From Cliona cf. orientalis (lineage: Eukaryota > Porifera > Demospongiae > Clionaida > Clionaidae), in assembly GCA_963930775.1 (NCBI GenBank), contig OZ005702.1, positions 7,192,001 to 7,256,000 on the forward strand: a DNA stretch of 64,000 nt, read 5' to 3'. The notes under the pieces were generated by a model, which was not told where the DNA came from, did no database searches, and worked only from the letters and a program-made list of their open reading frames with translations. Below are positions 9,175 to 21,951 of this stretch, piece by piece (position 1 is the first letter of the stretch; each line of letters opens with the position of its first letter). Made by a program: the position numbers and the translations under genes.

Positions 9175-12100
9175 ATGAAGCTAAGCACAGCCTCAAGCTT
9201 TCTGCTCTTAAGCTTGCTTCTCCTAGCAGTTTTAAGCAACTCCCAGCAGCAAGTACGTGGTGATATTATCTATATCAGACCTCAAGGAGATGGAACTTGT
9301 CCACCAGATCAACCATGCCAAACCCTCATGCGGTATGTGGACAGCCCTCGCTTGGTTGGCTCAAATGTAACACTAGTGATGCTGCCGGGAAATCACGATC
9401 TCAGTGCTCAGTTGTCTGTGTCACAAGTGGCCACTTTTATTATGGTGGCGTCTTACAATGACACTTCATCCCCTACTGTTACATGCAGTGGATCAGGACG
9501 AATGGCATTAAACGATATTCAAGATGTGAGAGTAATCAGGATGACATTTGTTCACTGTGGAGGTAACACAGCTGATTCTGTAGACAATCTATTGCTCGAA
9601 AATTCCCATTTTATGGGTGCTACTCCACTCAGTCTGGCAAATGATACCAGGGGAGCCTGGACAGTCACATTATCAACCAATTTGACGATGAAAAATTGCA
9701 CTTTCACAGAAAATATCGCGACAGGAACATTTGGAAAAGGAGGCGCAATGAGCATTGATGGTATCAAAAATCTGACGGTACAAGGCTGCTCGTTTATGAA
9801 TAATCAAGTATTTCGTGATTCAAATGGAGCAGGAGGAGCATTAGCAGTTAATGCAATGGATTCTACACTAAACATCACTGAGTGTGCATTTAAAAATAAC
9901 CAAATAAATGGATCCAAAGGTGATGGGGGAGCACTGTATATTAATGTCAGAAATTCAGCAGTCAATATTACTGGGTGTACAGTCAGCGGGAATCAGATTA
10001 GCAATTCAAAAAGCCAAGGTGGTGCCGTTTACATCAATGCCAAAAATTCCATATCTACAGTCAGTCAAAGCTTGTTTGAAAATAACCAGCTAAGAGAGGA
10101 ACGTGGCGATGGTGGCGCTTTATTCATAGACAGCGAAATAAACTCGACCAATATGATCCGTGAATGCACGTTTATGAATAATCAAGTCGAAGGTAGCTTT
10201 AGCACTGGAGGTGCTGTACACATAAGTGGTAAAAATAGAGCTCAAAATACAGTTCATTTGTGCACATTTGATAGCAATCTGGTGGATGGTGACCATGGTG
10301 TAGGAGGTAGCATTTTTATCAGAGGAATTGAAGACTCTACTAATTTTGTTAGTATGTGTACATTTACAAACAATCAGATCAGCGGTACTCAAGGAGATGG
10401 GGGAGCCCTCTTCGTTGGCGGTGAAAGAGGTTCCAAAAGCACAGTCAGCATGTGCACGTTCACAAATAACCACATAAATGCATCATTTGGAGATGGTGGT
10501 GCTTTATTCGTCAGCAGTATCTCCAATTCTTCTAGCACTGTTGACATGTGTTTATTCGTTAGCAATCAAATAAGTGGATCTCACGGAGCGGGAGGGGCAA
10601 TGTTTGTCAGGGCAATAGGTAATTCAGCTACATTAGTCGGTGATTCCACTTTCAGAAACAATCAAATTAACAATTCTAATTGCAATGGAGGAGCAGTGTC
10701 TATCACCATCACAGACTCTACCGGGACTGTAAATACCAGCTACTTTTCAAATAACCAAATAAACGGACTGTTTGGAAAAGGAGGTGCTTTATCTATTAAC
10801 AGTGGATCAACAAATTCAACAAGTTCGAAATCCGTAAATGGGTGCACATTTACTAACAACCAAGTCAATGGAAGCCACAGTGATGGTGGAGCACTCTATA
10901 TCAATGTAGGACATGGTAATACTATGATTAATGCAAGTACTTTCACCAATAATTGGGCAACAGGCCGGGAGGCATTTGGAGATGGAGGAGCCGTGTATGC
11001 CAGAGCATCTTCCCAGGTAACTGTACTAGGGAGTACTTTCAGGAGCAATGGAGCTAATTCATCATTTGGACTAGGAGGTGCTATATATGTTGATTCACCT
11101 ATTGTCGAGCTAAGAGAATGTGGATTCACTAACAATCAAGCAAATGAATATGGTGGAGCAGTGTATGTTCGTAGACGATCGTCACCTGGTGAAATAACAG
11201 TCTTTGGATGCCAATTTTCTGACAACAGGAGAGAAGCTATTTATGGCAGTGATATTAAAGCAATTTCTGTAAACCGGAGTTCTTTTATCAGGAATACCAA
11301 TGGAAGAGCAGCAATATATGTTGCTATTAATTCTCACAATCTCGCGACTAGCTCAGAATTAGAAAGTTGGGTGCTTATCAGTGAGAGTACATTCAATGGA
11401 AACGACGGAGCTATCGAAAGCATCAACATTAAGCAAATTACGATCAGTAGCACCTTCACGAATCACACAAGAAATCAGAAAGTGCTAAAATTTCAAGGCA
11501 CTGGTCTATCGGACAACAAAGTCGTGATTAAACGATGCAATTTCAACAACAATAATGGCGGAGTGATATACAATCACAATATGTCAATTTTGGTGAACGA
11601 AACTACCTTCATCAAAAATACAATAGACAGCGAAGCATTTGGGATAGTGTACGTTTCTGGATACAATGCTAATGTTACATTCTCGAATAGTTTATTCAGA
11701 ACTAATCAAGCTACTGTCTGTGGAATTTTGCGACAGACTGCTACACAGTGTACTGATGCTCAGTGTGGGATAAACTTGATCTCAAATACCTTCACCAATA
11801 ACACAGCTACAGACATTTCCTCAGGTGGGGGAGTGGGGTGCTTCGAAAATGTAATTGTCACAATTGTGAACACCACCTTTAAAGGTAACACTGCAAGCAA
11901 TAATGGAGGGGTGTTTAATGTGAATACGAGCACCATTAATATTGTTACGAGTACTTTTACCAACAATTCAGCATTAAACAGTGGTGGAGTCGCCCACATT
12001 GTGAATAGTGCAGTGACTACAATGGACGTAACATTCGATCACAACATGGCGTCCAGAATAGGAGGAACCATTTCCCTCAATAACAGTAATCTGACAGCAA

Positions 12101-13240
12101 TGAGCACTACATTTCTCAACAGTCACGCTGGCTCTAATGGTGGACTGCTATACGCTTTTTCAAGCAGCAATGCCCCAAAGCGTACACTCATAGAGATATC
12201 GCAAAGTAGACTTTCTGAAAATATCGCTGCGATTGAAGGGGACATACTGTATGCTCAAAATTGTATCATAGATGTAGTGATGGAAAGAAATTGCCTCAAT
12301 TTCAGTAATGCAACAGAAAACGGAACACTTGCCACAATTTACAACACAACACTGTCAGTTGTGGCTAATAGCAATACCGCTACTCCAGGAGGTAACATCT
12401 ATGCTTGTAATGGAAGCGAAATTACAGGCAGTATCACTCAGTCTAGTGGAAGTAGTTGCACAAATTATGACTTGGGCAATAATGAAATCGGAACAATAGT
12501 CAATCAAGAAGAATTAGCAGAATGCTTTGACAGTCTAGAAATGAATACCAGCAATGTGCACCCAGCCATCATTGCATCACTAAGCATCTGTGGTATTTTG
12601 ATTCTCTTGATAATCTTGGTGGCTGTGATAGTGGGAATTGTTATCAAACGGACAAAGGCCAAAAGGATCGCTAAATCACCTTCAAGCAGTGCCTTCATGC
12701 TACAAGGTAAATTTAAATGTTCAGTAGTATACACTTCCACTCTGTTTACACTTTTATGGACTTGGCCAATGCTGGCGTGCATGAAAATTAAGCCCATGAT
12801 GAAATAGGGTACATGCAACATCGCTAAAAACTTAAGAAATTGGCCTAGGGATGACATGGTTATTAGTATGATAATACTGTATACAGTATAAAAGTAATAT
12901 GTTGCCCCTAGTGCCCCCTCCTCCCAACAAAATTACAAATCCTAGATATTAGCATGACATATATACACTTCTAATTCCAATAGATAATGACAGGAGTGGA
13001 GAAGTAGGCTCGAACGTTGAATTCAGTGCATTCCCATTGTCTCAAATCGCTGGACATTCAGACAGTGAACCAACCTATGAAGAGTTGAATATCGGTGATT
13101 CGTACTATGTCAATGACATTGATGATCCAGCCAGAGGGGAAATGGCCGCAGAAATGAATTCCAACATTGCATACCTAGTATCCAAACGTATTGACACAAA
13201 AAAGAACGTTGCTTACGCAGCAGTAGGTGGGCTACAATAA
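9175..13240 (+). CDS. Beta-helix-type single-pass receptor 1 (1262 aa)
   Basis: Exons 9175-12706 and 12984-13240 join in phase 1 to 1262 residues. Residues 1-24 are a clear signal peptide (LLLSLLLLAVLSNS). The ectodomain is a long series of roughly 28-residue units with FxNNQ(I/V)xGS and GGA(L/V)(F/Y)(I/V), rich in N-glycosylation sequons, the pattern of right-handed beta-helix / Pmp-type repeats. A transmembrane helix follows near residues 1130-1158 (ICGILILLIILVAVIVGIVI) with a basic stop-transfer. The second exon adds a cytoplasmic tail with TYEEL, SYYVND (a YxN GRB2-type site), IAYLVS and VAYAAV (ITIM consensus). Ligand and function are unknown; signalling by tyrosine phosphorylation is inferred from the tail. 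The next gene is a tandem paralogue. Confidence 0.85.
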
Positions 13241-13610
13241 TTATACAATGTCATGATCAAGTTTTGTTGTCATGCAACGCTCAGGCTATCCACGTTTTTA
13301 GTTTTCTATGGAGTGTACATGTAGCTCTTTTTGATGTAGCTAGTCAGTAGCATTAATGATTTATAATATAATACCGGTACGTGAAATATTATATTAGCTA
13401 GTATTATATATGTGATATACCGGTACGTGTAACACAATGTAATCTAACTTGCATGCACACTAATATTATTGTAGGAAAATTATTTGATAATACTCTTCAC
13501 ATAAAACCTTTGACTGTGGTACTATATTCAAACTGTAGTCACCAACTTATAAGGTCTCAACCTTAATGTACAAGTGTAAATAGTTTGGTGCAATATCTAG
13601 ATCTGTTGAT
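13241..13610. other. Spacer between the paralogous receptors
   Basis: A 370-bp spacer. It contains one copy (near 13460-13520) of the unit that forms a minisatellite at 16990-17265, followed by the duplicated upstream region of the receptor genes. No gene is seen. Confidence 0.6.
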
Positions 13611-16600
13611 ATGAAGTCAGTAAGCAGAGGCTCAAGCTTTCTGCTCTTAAGCTTGCTTCTCCTAGCAGCGTTAAGCAACTCACAGCAGCAAGTACGTGGT
13701 GATGTTATCTATATCAGACCTCAAGGATATAGAGCTTGTTCACCAGATCAATCATGCCAAACCCTCATGCGGTATGTGAACAGACCTCGCTTGATTGGCT
13801 CAAATGTAACGCTAGTGATGCTGCCGGGAAATCACGATCTCAGTGCTCAGTTGTCTGTATCACAAGTGGCCACTTTTATTATGGTGGCATCTCACAATGA
13901 CACTTCATTCCCTACTATTACATGCAGTGGGTCAGGACGAATGGTATTAAACAATATTCAAGATGTGAGAGTAATCAGGATGACATTCGTTCACTGCGGA
14001 GGTAACACAGCTGATTCTGTAGACAATCTATTGCTCGAAAATTCCCACTTTATGGGTGCTACTCCACTCAGTCTGGCAAATGATACCAGGGGAGCCTGGA
14101 CAGTCACATTGTCAACCAACTTGATGATGAAAAACTGCATTTTCACAGAATATATCGCGACACGATCGTTTGGAAAAGGAGGCGCAATGAACATTGATGG
14201 TGTCAAAAATCTGACGGTACAAGGCTGTTTGTTTATGAATAATCAAGTATTTCGTGATTCAAATGGAACAGGAGGAGCATTAGCAGTTAATGCAATGAAT
14301 TCTACACTAAATATCACTGAGTGTGTATTTAACAATAATCGAGTAAATGGTTCCAAAGGTGATGGGGGAGCACTGTTCATTAACGTCAGAAATTCAGCAG
14401 TCACCATTACTGGGTGTACAGTCAGCGGGAATCAGATTAGCAATTCAGAAAGCCAAGGAGGTGCCGTTTACATCAGTGCTAGCAATTCCATGTCAATAGT
14501 CAGTCAGATCTTGTTTGAAAACAATCAGCTAAGAGGGGAGCATGGCAAAGGTGGCGCTTTATTCATAGATAGTAAAATAAACTCGACTAATATAATCAGC
14601 AAGTGCACATTTACGAGCAATCAAGTTGAAGGTAGCCGCAGTGATGGTGGAGCACTCTATATCAATGCAGGAAGTAGAAATACTATGATTAATGGAAGTA
14701 CTTTCACCAACAACTGGGCAACTGGTCGAGAGGCATTTGGAGATGGAGGAGCCGTGTATGCCAGAGCATCATCCCAGGTAACTGTACTAGAGAGTAATTT
14801 CAGCAGCAATGGTGCTAATTCATCATCTGGACTAGGAGGTGCTATATATGTTGATTCACCTATTGTCGAGCTAAGAGAATGCAGATTCACTAATAATCAA
14901 GCGAATGAATATGGCGGAGCAGTGTACGTTCGCAGACGATCGTCACCTGGTGAAATAAGAGTCTTTGGATGCCAATTTTCTGACAACAGGAGAGAAGCTA
15001 TCTATGGCAGTGATATTAAAGCAATTTCTGTAAACCGGAGTTCTTTCATCAGGAATACCAATGGAAGAGCAGCTATATATGTTGCTATTAATTCTCACGA
15101 TCTCGCAACTAGCTCAGAACTAGAAAGTCAGGTGCTTATCAGTGAGAGTACGTTCAATGGAAACGATGGAGCTATTGAAAGCACCAATATTAAGCAAATT
15201 ACCATCAGACTGAGTAGCACCTTCACAAATCACACAAGAAATCAGAAAGTGTTAAAATTTCAAGGCACTGGTCTATCGGACAACAAAGTCGTGATTAAAC
15301 AATGCAATTTCGAGAACAATAACGGTGGAGTGATATACAATCACAATATTATGTCAATTTTAGTGAATGGAACTACCTTCATCAAAAATACAATAGACAG
15401 CGAAGCATTTGGGATAGCATATGTTTCTGGATACAATGCTAATGTTACATTCTCGAATAGTTTATTCAGCACTAATCAAGCTACTGTCTGTGGAATTCTG
15501 CGACAGACTGCTACACAGTGTACGGACACTCAGTGTGGGATAAACCTCATCTCAAATACCTTCACCAATAACTTAGCTACAGGCATTTCCTCAGGTGGGG
15601 GAGTAGGATGCTTCGAAAATGCAATTGTCACAATCGTGAACACCACCTTTAAAGGTAACACTGCAAACAATAATGGAGGGGTATTTAATGTGAATACGAG
15701 CACCATTAATATTGTTACGAGTACTTTTACCAACAATTCAGCACTAAACAGTGGTGGGGTAGTCCACATTGTGAATAGTGCAGTGACTACAATGGACGTA
15801 ACATTCGATCATAATATGGCGTCCAGAATAGGAGGAACCATCTCCCTCGATAACAGTAATCTGACCGCAGTGAGCACTACATTTCTCAACAGTTATGCTG
15901 GCTCTAATGGTGGATTGCTGTATGCTTTTTCAAGTAGCAATGCCCCAAAACGTACACTCATAGGGATATCGAAAAGTAGACTTTCTGAAAATATCGCTGC
16001 AATTGGAGGGGACATACTGTATGCTCAAAATTGTATCATAGATGTAGTGATGGAAAGAAATTGCCTCAATTTCAGTAATGCAACAGAAAACGGAACACTT
16101 GCCACAATTTACAACACAACACTGTCAGTTGTGGCTAATAGCAATACAGCTACTCCAGGAGGTAACATCTTAGCTTGTAATGGAAGCAAAATTACAGGCA
16201 GTATTACTCAGTCTAGTAGAAGTAGTTGCATAAATTATGACCTGGCTAACGATGAAATTGGAACAATAGTCAACCAAAAAGAATCAGCAGAATGCATAGA
16301 CTATTCGGAAATGATTCCTGATCAGAGCAATAATACCAGCAAAGTGCACCCAGCCATCATCTGTGGTATTTTGATTCTCTTAATAATCTTGGTGGCTGTG
16401 ATAGTGGGAATTGTTATCAAGGCCAAATCACCATTGGGCAGTACCTTCATCCTACAAGGTAAATTTAAAATTATGTTCAGTAGCATACACTTCCACAATC
16501 ATACTTTACACTTTATGCATTGAGAACTTGGCCTGGCCCACTGCAACCAAAAGTTACAAATCTTTGACGTTAGCATTACAGACCATTTTTTTATTATTTT

Positions 16601-16795
16601 CCAATAGATAATGATGGGAATGGAGAAATAAGACCAACCAATGAAGAATTGGATTCATACTATGTCAATGACATTGATGATCCAGCAAGAGGGGAAATGA
16701 CTGCAGAAATGAATTCTAACATTGCATACCTAGTCTCCAAACGTATTGACACAAAAAAGAACATTGCTTATGCAGCAGTAGGTGGGCCAAGATAA
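13611..16795 (+). CDS. Beta-helix-type single-pass receptor 2 (1011 aa)
   Basis: Exons 13611-16458 and 16608-16795 join in phase 1 to 1011 residues. It is closely similar to receptor 1 throughout: signal peptide, GGA(L/V)(F/Y) repeats, and a transmembrane helix near residues 915-940. It is 251 residues shorter, mainly because an in-frame block of repeats corresponding to about 10190-10880 is missing. The junction around 14630-14650 (NQVEGS then RSDGGALYIN) suggests unequal recombination between repeats. The tail keeps SYYVND, IAYLVS and IAYAAV, but TYEEL of receptor 1 is TNEEL here, so that tyrosine is lost. Both genes use the same intron position and CAAG|GTAAAT donor. Confidence 0.85.
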
Positions 16796-16989
16796 TTATA
16801 CATAATCAAGTTTTGTCGTCATGCAATGCTCAGGTTATCCCAGTTTTTTTTTTAATTTTCTATAGAGTGTACATGTAGCTCTTCTTGATGATAGTGTAGC
16901 TAGTAGCATCAATACTTAAATTTTATATAGTACATGAACAATAGTTATAGCTTATTAGCTAGTAGGTGTAACACACTAAACCTAACTTG

Positions 16990-17265
16990 CATACTAATAT
17001 TATTGTAGGAAAATTATTTGATAATACTCTTCATATAAAACCTTGACTCAGAAATATTATTGTAGGAAAATTATTAAATTTTGCTTCACATAAAACCTTG
17101 ACTCACGAAACTGTACTAATATTATTGTAGGAAAATTTATTTGATAATACTCTTCACATAAAACTTTGACTCGGGAGACTGTACTAATACATTTGATAAC
17201 TCTTCACATAAAACTTTGACTCAGGAGACTGTACTAATATTATTGTAGGAAATTTTGACTCGCCA
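16990..17265. repeat. Minisatellite downstream of receptor 2
   Basis: About five degenerate copies of a roughly 50-65-bp unit (ACTAATATTATTGTAGG, CTCTTCACATAAAAC, TTTGACTC), with internal deletions in later copies. A single copy lies at about 13460-13520. No gene in 16800-17397. Confidence 0.75.
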
Positions 17266-17397
17266 GGAGAGTGACATCATTATGATATAATAATTAATAA
17301 CCACACAACTGTATTATCAGCCAAAAAAACCCCTCAAAATAATCATCTTTATACACAAGAAGCTCACAAAGTACATTGTATTGAACAATTATATTGG

Positions 17398-19805
17398 TCA
17401 AACAAAACAAACCTCTCCATCATAACCCGGAAAGGCAGCAGTCTGAGGGTGCAAAAGGTCACAGTGGTAACAAATCGTTCCCGCCAGCCCTTCCATCAAG
17501 CTATAGGGGAAATCAGCTATCCCTTGGCACTGGCGCTGAGGGTCAAACTGTGTAGCAATTGCCTCAAGAACTTTGTCGTTCTGCATTAGTTCAGCCATTT
17601 TGAAGGCTCTGTAGATGTGCTTCTCTTCACCAGTATACCTGCAATAGAGGTTTAGCCATTAAATTCATTCAGTTTTTAAGACTGACTCTCTCTCTCTCCC
17701 TTTCCACTTTCTATCCCTCCATCTCTTCCTCCTTCCTTTTCTTCCCATTCGCTTCATAACTTAATTATCTCGAAAGTGAGTCAATGATACATGTAGCTAC
17801 ACTCAGAATTATCAATGATAACTGTAGTGTAAAATCACCTGTACATCATGAGAAAGGCGTAGGCATTTCCAGCAATGCCATGGCAGAGACCAAGACCTTT
17901 CTTTATCACACCTCTCTGCCACACAACATCCAGCGCTCGATCCAACGCAAGCTTATATTTCTCGCCACCAAACACGCTGTGAGCATGGTACAAGGTGTAA
18001 ACGAATCCAGGAGCTCCGTGGCACCAATGGATTAGTTCATCCCTATCACTGCTCTGAGCTTGTAAGGGGAAATTCCCGCTTGGAAATTGCAGTGAGAGCA
18101 TGTGATCAAGCGTGGCCTGGACGAACGGTTTGGTGTCTGGCTGTTTGCACCACTCAGGAAACTGGAGAAGGATGTAGAGGATGCCGACTGTGCCATGGGC
18201 TGCACCGTGATAGTCAGTGCCGTAGAAATGGTACTGAAGAACACTGCTTGAGATAGAGAAAAATAGAGAGAGAGAGATAGAGAGAGAGGGAGAGAGGGAG
18301 AAAGAGGGAGGGGGGAAGAGAGAGATTATGTGTATGTGAGCGTGTATTCATGAAAGGGTATATGTATGGAGGAGAAAGGAGGGGAATTGATTGTGTTGTT
18401 TATGCAAATAAACTTAATACTCAACCTATAATACCCAACATGTACTAGCTCCTGGCTATGCTATGAATATGCAATAAAACATTACCAAAGACATGCACCA
18501 TAGCTAGGATCACAAAAAATATTATCACTATGTCGTGTACACTGTCTATTCAGTAGTACACCTTACCTTTGGGATGATCCAGAGCGCTTCTTCCCCGACT
18601 TCATAATAGCATCAAACACCTTCTTCATTGCAGCCTCCAACCCTAGTCCTTCGAGAAGCTCCTTAGCAACATGCTTCTTCACAAACAGCAGAGAGAACAG
18701 GTAGCCGGCTCTGCCATATAGGATCTCATCGGCAGCCGAGCTGTCCAGAGCTGAAGGGACATAGCCAAGAAGAAGGGAGAGATGGCGAGAGGCTTTGGAG
18801 TGGTCACCTGATGCACTGAAGATGGCGGCTGCTAGAGAATGTATTCCTACATCACAGAGAGGTGTATGTAATTAAGATCGAGCAAGGGAACTGAAAGAGA
18901 GAAGAGAGAGGGAGTGAGGTTTCACTATCTCGAAACCAATTTGGCAAGGTATAGGGTTCAAGGTACAGTTGTGCAGATATACATGACATTGTACTATCAT
19001 TAATGAAGGGGGTACACACATCACAAAACAAAGATACTGGAGATATACTTTCCCTACCAGCGTTGCCAATGTAGAAGGCTATACCCTCTCCCTTCCTAGG
19101 CCTCGATGGTAGTTGAGAAAGAGCCACATTGACAGCAGTCACTGCATGCCCTCTGTGAAGGAGCTGCTTCTCTTCGTCTCCCTCAGCCTCAAAGAATCTC
19201 GACAGCTTCCAGTGAAGATAAGCGTTCCCACCTGAATAAAAGTATACTAGTACTACAAGATCTATAATACAGCCGTACTACTATATATAGCAGAAACATT
19301 TCACCACCATTACAGATTCTGAAATAATGAATATTCATCAATGCGGTAAAGATCACCATAATTATTATCTTCTACATTATCATCAATATTGGACAAAAAA
19401 CTGCAGAATAGTAATAATATTATGACCCTATGACCTTATCATCATGGTGATATGCATGTGCAATCACACACACACAGACTTAGCACCCTTTAGCAAAGGC
19501 ACTCCTCGAGCCTATGGTGACCAACTTAAACGCAGACCGTATCAAGGCTAGGTGATGTAGCCACCGACTGGCTTACCAGTTCCGATATAGATCGAGAAGT
19601 CTTGTTCAGTCTGCCCTCTCACACTAGTGGGGCTCTGTGGTGAAGAAGGAGGCCATGTCTTCATCACCAACTGAATGCCTTGGAGGAGCCATGATCTAAC
19701 AGATTCACACAGTCTGCCATACTCTGATGTTGAGAGGAATGAGAGAGATGCATCGTAGTCTGGCATCTCGTTGGGAACATGACGTACTGATCCACGATGG
19801 GTCAT
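17398..19805 (-). CDS. LANCL: LanC-like protein (442 aa, five exons)
   Basis: Minus-strand exons 19577-19805, 19058-19231, 18567-18846, 17839-18243 and 17398-17638 have AG/GT borders and phases 1, 1, 2, 2. They give 442 residues, close to LANCL1-3 (399-450). Diagnostic LanC motifs are present: YHGAAHG (240-245), WCHGAPG (Cys302) and LCHGIAG (Cys348-His349). The 46-residue Cys-to-Cys spacing equals that of human LANCL1 (Cys276/Cys322), so the zinc ligands are all there. The C-terminus PYSLMEGLAGTICY is the family's final motif. In animals LANCL proteins bind glutathione and add it to dehydroamino acids in proteins. I took the ATG at 19805 because MTHRGSVRHVPNEMPDYDASL aligns with the family start; an in-frame ATG also lies at 19835. 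Which of LANCL1-3 it equals is unresolved. Confidence 0.95.
18254..18330. repeat. GA-rich simple repeat in LANCL intron
   Basis: An imperfect (GA)n/(GGGA)n tract in the intron between the third and fourth LANCL exons. Confidence 0.8.
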
Positions 19806-20412
19806 ACTCCAAGTCAGTGATAAATTTATGAACAAGTCGCAGTATTATAAAGCAAAGTTACATAATATTATGCTTTTATTAAATTCCTGCAGAGAGCAAT
19901 AAATATTATAGTGAGCTAGATAGAGTATAATTTAGAGAATTCAACTCACCTGAGCTAAGCCTAGGCACGGTCAAAGGTCGATATGCAGAATGGGGAAATT
20001 CCCTACAAAGTTTGCTGAGTCAGCAGTTGATGTAGCGGGGGCTGGGCACGAGACTAATGCGCATGCGTACTCATAATCAATCATGCACACAGTCACTAGT
20101 GATGATGTTATCAGTTTTCCATACAAGCTATCAACATGGAAGCTACCAGATCTTATGCAATTAGTGAAAACATGTTATACAAGGTGGCTTTGTACTGAGC
20201 CTTGCATGGAAAGAATTGACAAATTTGCAGCTTGTACGATAGTTGTGTGAGAGCTCCTGATGTGGAATCGAGTCAGCAAGTTATTGAAATCACCTGCATC
20301 TATTATAGTATAGCTAGCTGAATGATACATTACCGCTGAGCTTGAGAAAGTTGAAGGGGCCAATTATACCGCTTTCACTCTATTATAGTGTCATTTTGTT
20401 GACATCAGTGTC
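19806..20412. promoter_or_regulatory. Divergent intergenic region, LANCL / repeat protein
   Basis: About 600 bp separates the LANCL start (-) from the secreted repeat protein start (+). TGCGCATGCGTA at 20058-20069 is one mismatch from the NRF-1 consensus and lies 253 bp upstream of the LANCL ATG. No other gene is seen. Confidence 0.45.
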
Positions 20413-21951
20413 ATGATGTGGAGAGGATTAATTCTCACAGTGCTGCATCTAGTTTTGCTTCTACAGGTAAGTTTGTACATCACTGTATGACAAGTATTTC
20501 AGGTTGCTACCGGTATAGTAATTATTATAATATTGATAGAGTGCATATTATAGTTGTTCCCTTTCCATCAGCTGCAGGGAGCTATAATCTCAGGCAAAGT
20601 CCAACCAAGCAAAGCTAATAATGAAAAGGAGAATCAAGAGGAAAAAGTCATTGATACGAGTCTCAAATTGAATCGGATGACAGAAGAGGAGGTGGAAGGC
20701 TCAGAACTTCCAAAGCCAACTCATACCAGATACACTCAAAGTCGCTCAGATCCACCAAGGAAGAGTGGAGAAAGTGAGACAGACTCTTCACGTCAATCGC
20801 CTTATAAGAAAGGCCTCACTTCATCTTCAAATTTTGAACTGATCATCGATAATGGGCACATCAACCTTTTTCACAGGGGCAAGAAGGTGATCGATTTATC
20901 GAATCCGGAAAACCAGGTATTCCACAACTCAGTGACCCTCAAGCTTGAACATAACTCTCTCAAGATCATCAACAGTAGTGGACACACCCAGAGAAGTTAT
21001 GATGGAGTTAAAATTCTCATTGCTTTTGATGGGAGACACATTTCTGAACATAGGAGAGCGATGGTTCAAGTTATCGTTTCAAAAGGTCAACTTTTTGTTA
21101 GCAAAGATAAAGCCTTCTACTCTAGTAGCGAGCAGTTAAACATGCTCCTAAATGATCAGCTCGCTAGAGTGATACCTCATCTACCGGATACTATGTTAAT
21201 GTTTCAGACCTTACCTGGTGGAGATCTGATGCTAGTGATCAATGGAGAACCTGTTATCAATTTGAGTGATGCTGAAGTTAAGGAAATTCCAATAAGTAGT
21301 TTCATTCAGTACTTAAATAGTACCATTTGTGTGCACATCATGGTCGAGCAAAGAGTGAAGGTCTACTCAGGAGTGGATCAGTTTTATGTACTTGATGGTA
21401 TTCGTCCAGGACTGGAAAAGCACAATAAAATCTTTTCGGGACTACTGATTTTTGGTGGAGGTCGGCTTTATGTCCACACCAATACTGGTGCTGCTTTCTA
21501 TTCTCGAAACAGACAAATTAACACAGCAATCAATGAATACATTACTCGTAGGTTTTCCGAACCACCAAGAAATCTTGTATTTACGATCAACAGTTCTGAC
21601 GATCAAAATGACAAAAACTTAGAAATTGTACTCTTAATGAACGGAGATGAAATTTTTCACTTAAATCCGAAAGATACTGAAGACCAGAGTCTCACATTAA
21701 GACATTTCCTAAAGTACACTAACGAGACGCTATTTATACTGGAAGATAATCATGACGTTGCTGGTGGATTTATTGATGTCAAAGAATTACTTGTTTTCGA
21801 TGGCATTACGACTAGCGTATACAAAGGATCAGCACAAGGAGTGGTTTTTGCTGGGGGAGGTCAAGTGTTCAATAGTGGAGCTCGAGCTTTCTACTCACTG
21901 AACACCCATCTTAATGACCAGATCGGTGAAGCAATTCTTGCAACAGGGTAG
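20413..21951 (+). CDS. Secreted protein with three internal repeats (477 aa)
   Basis: Exon 1 (20413-20466) encodes an 18-residue signal-peptide start, MMWRGLILTVLHLVLLLQ, ending at CAG|GTAAGT in phase 0. Exon 2 (20572-21951) follows a TTCCATCAG acceptor. After a charged, low-complexity stretch of about 75 residues come three repeats of 115-140 residues. Each has a predicted beta-rich start (FELIIDNGHINLF, LMLVINGEPVINLSD, IVLLMNGDEIFHLN), a middle containing (V/I)xDGI-like turns, and an end with a Gly-rich strand plus AFYS then a short helix (FGGGRLYVHTNTGAAFYS, FAGGGQVFNSGARAFYS, SKGQLFVSKDKAFYS). I do not recognise the family. No transmembrane helix follows, so it is probably secreted. Confidence 0.75.

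Noticed and set aside
9552..9767. Several antisense frames inside the receptor genes (also 10896-11135, 14657-14890, 15530-15769)
   Set aside because: They are shadows of the repetitive coding strand; no independent features.
12984..13240. A complete ITAM in the receptor 1 tail
   Set aside because: YEEL is followed at roughly the right distance by YYVNDI, but the second tyrosine lacks L/I at +3, so only ITIM-like and YxN motifs are claimed.
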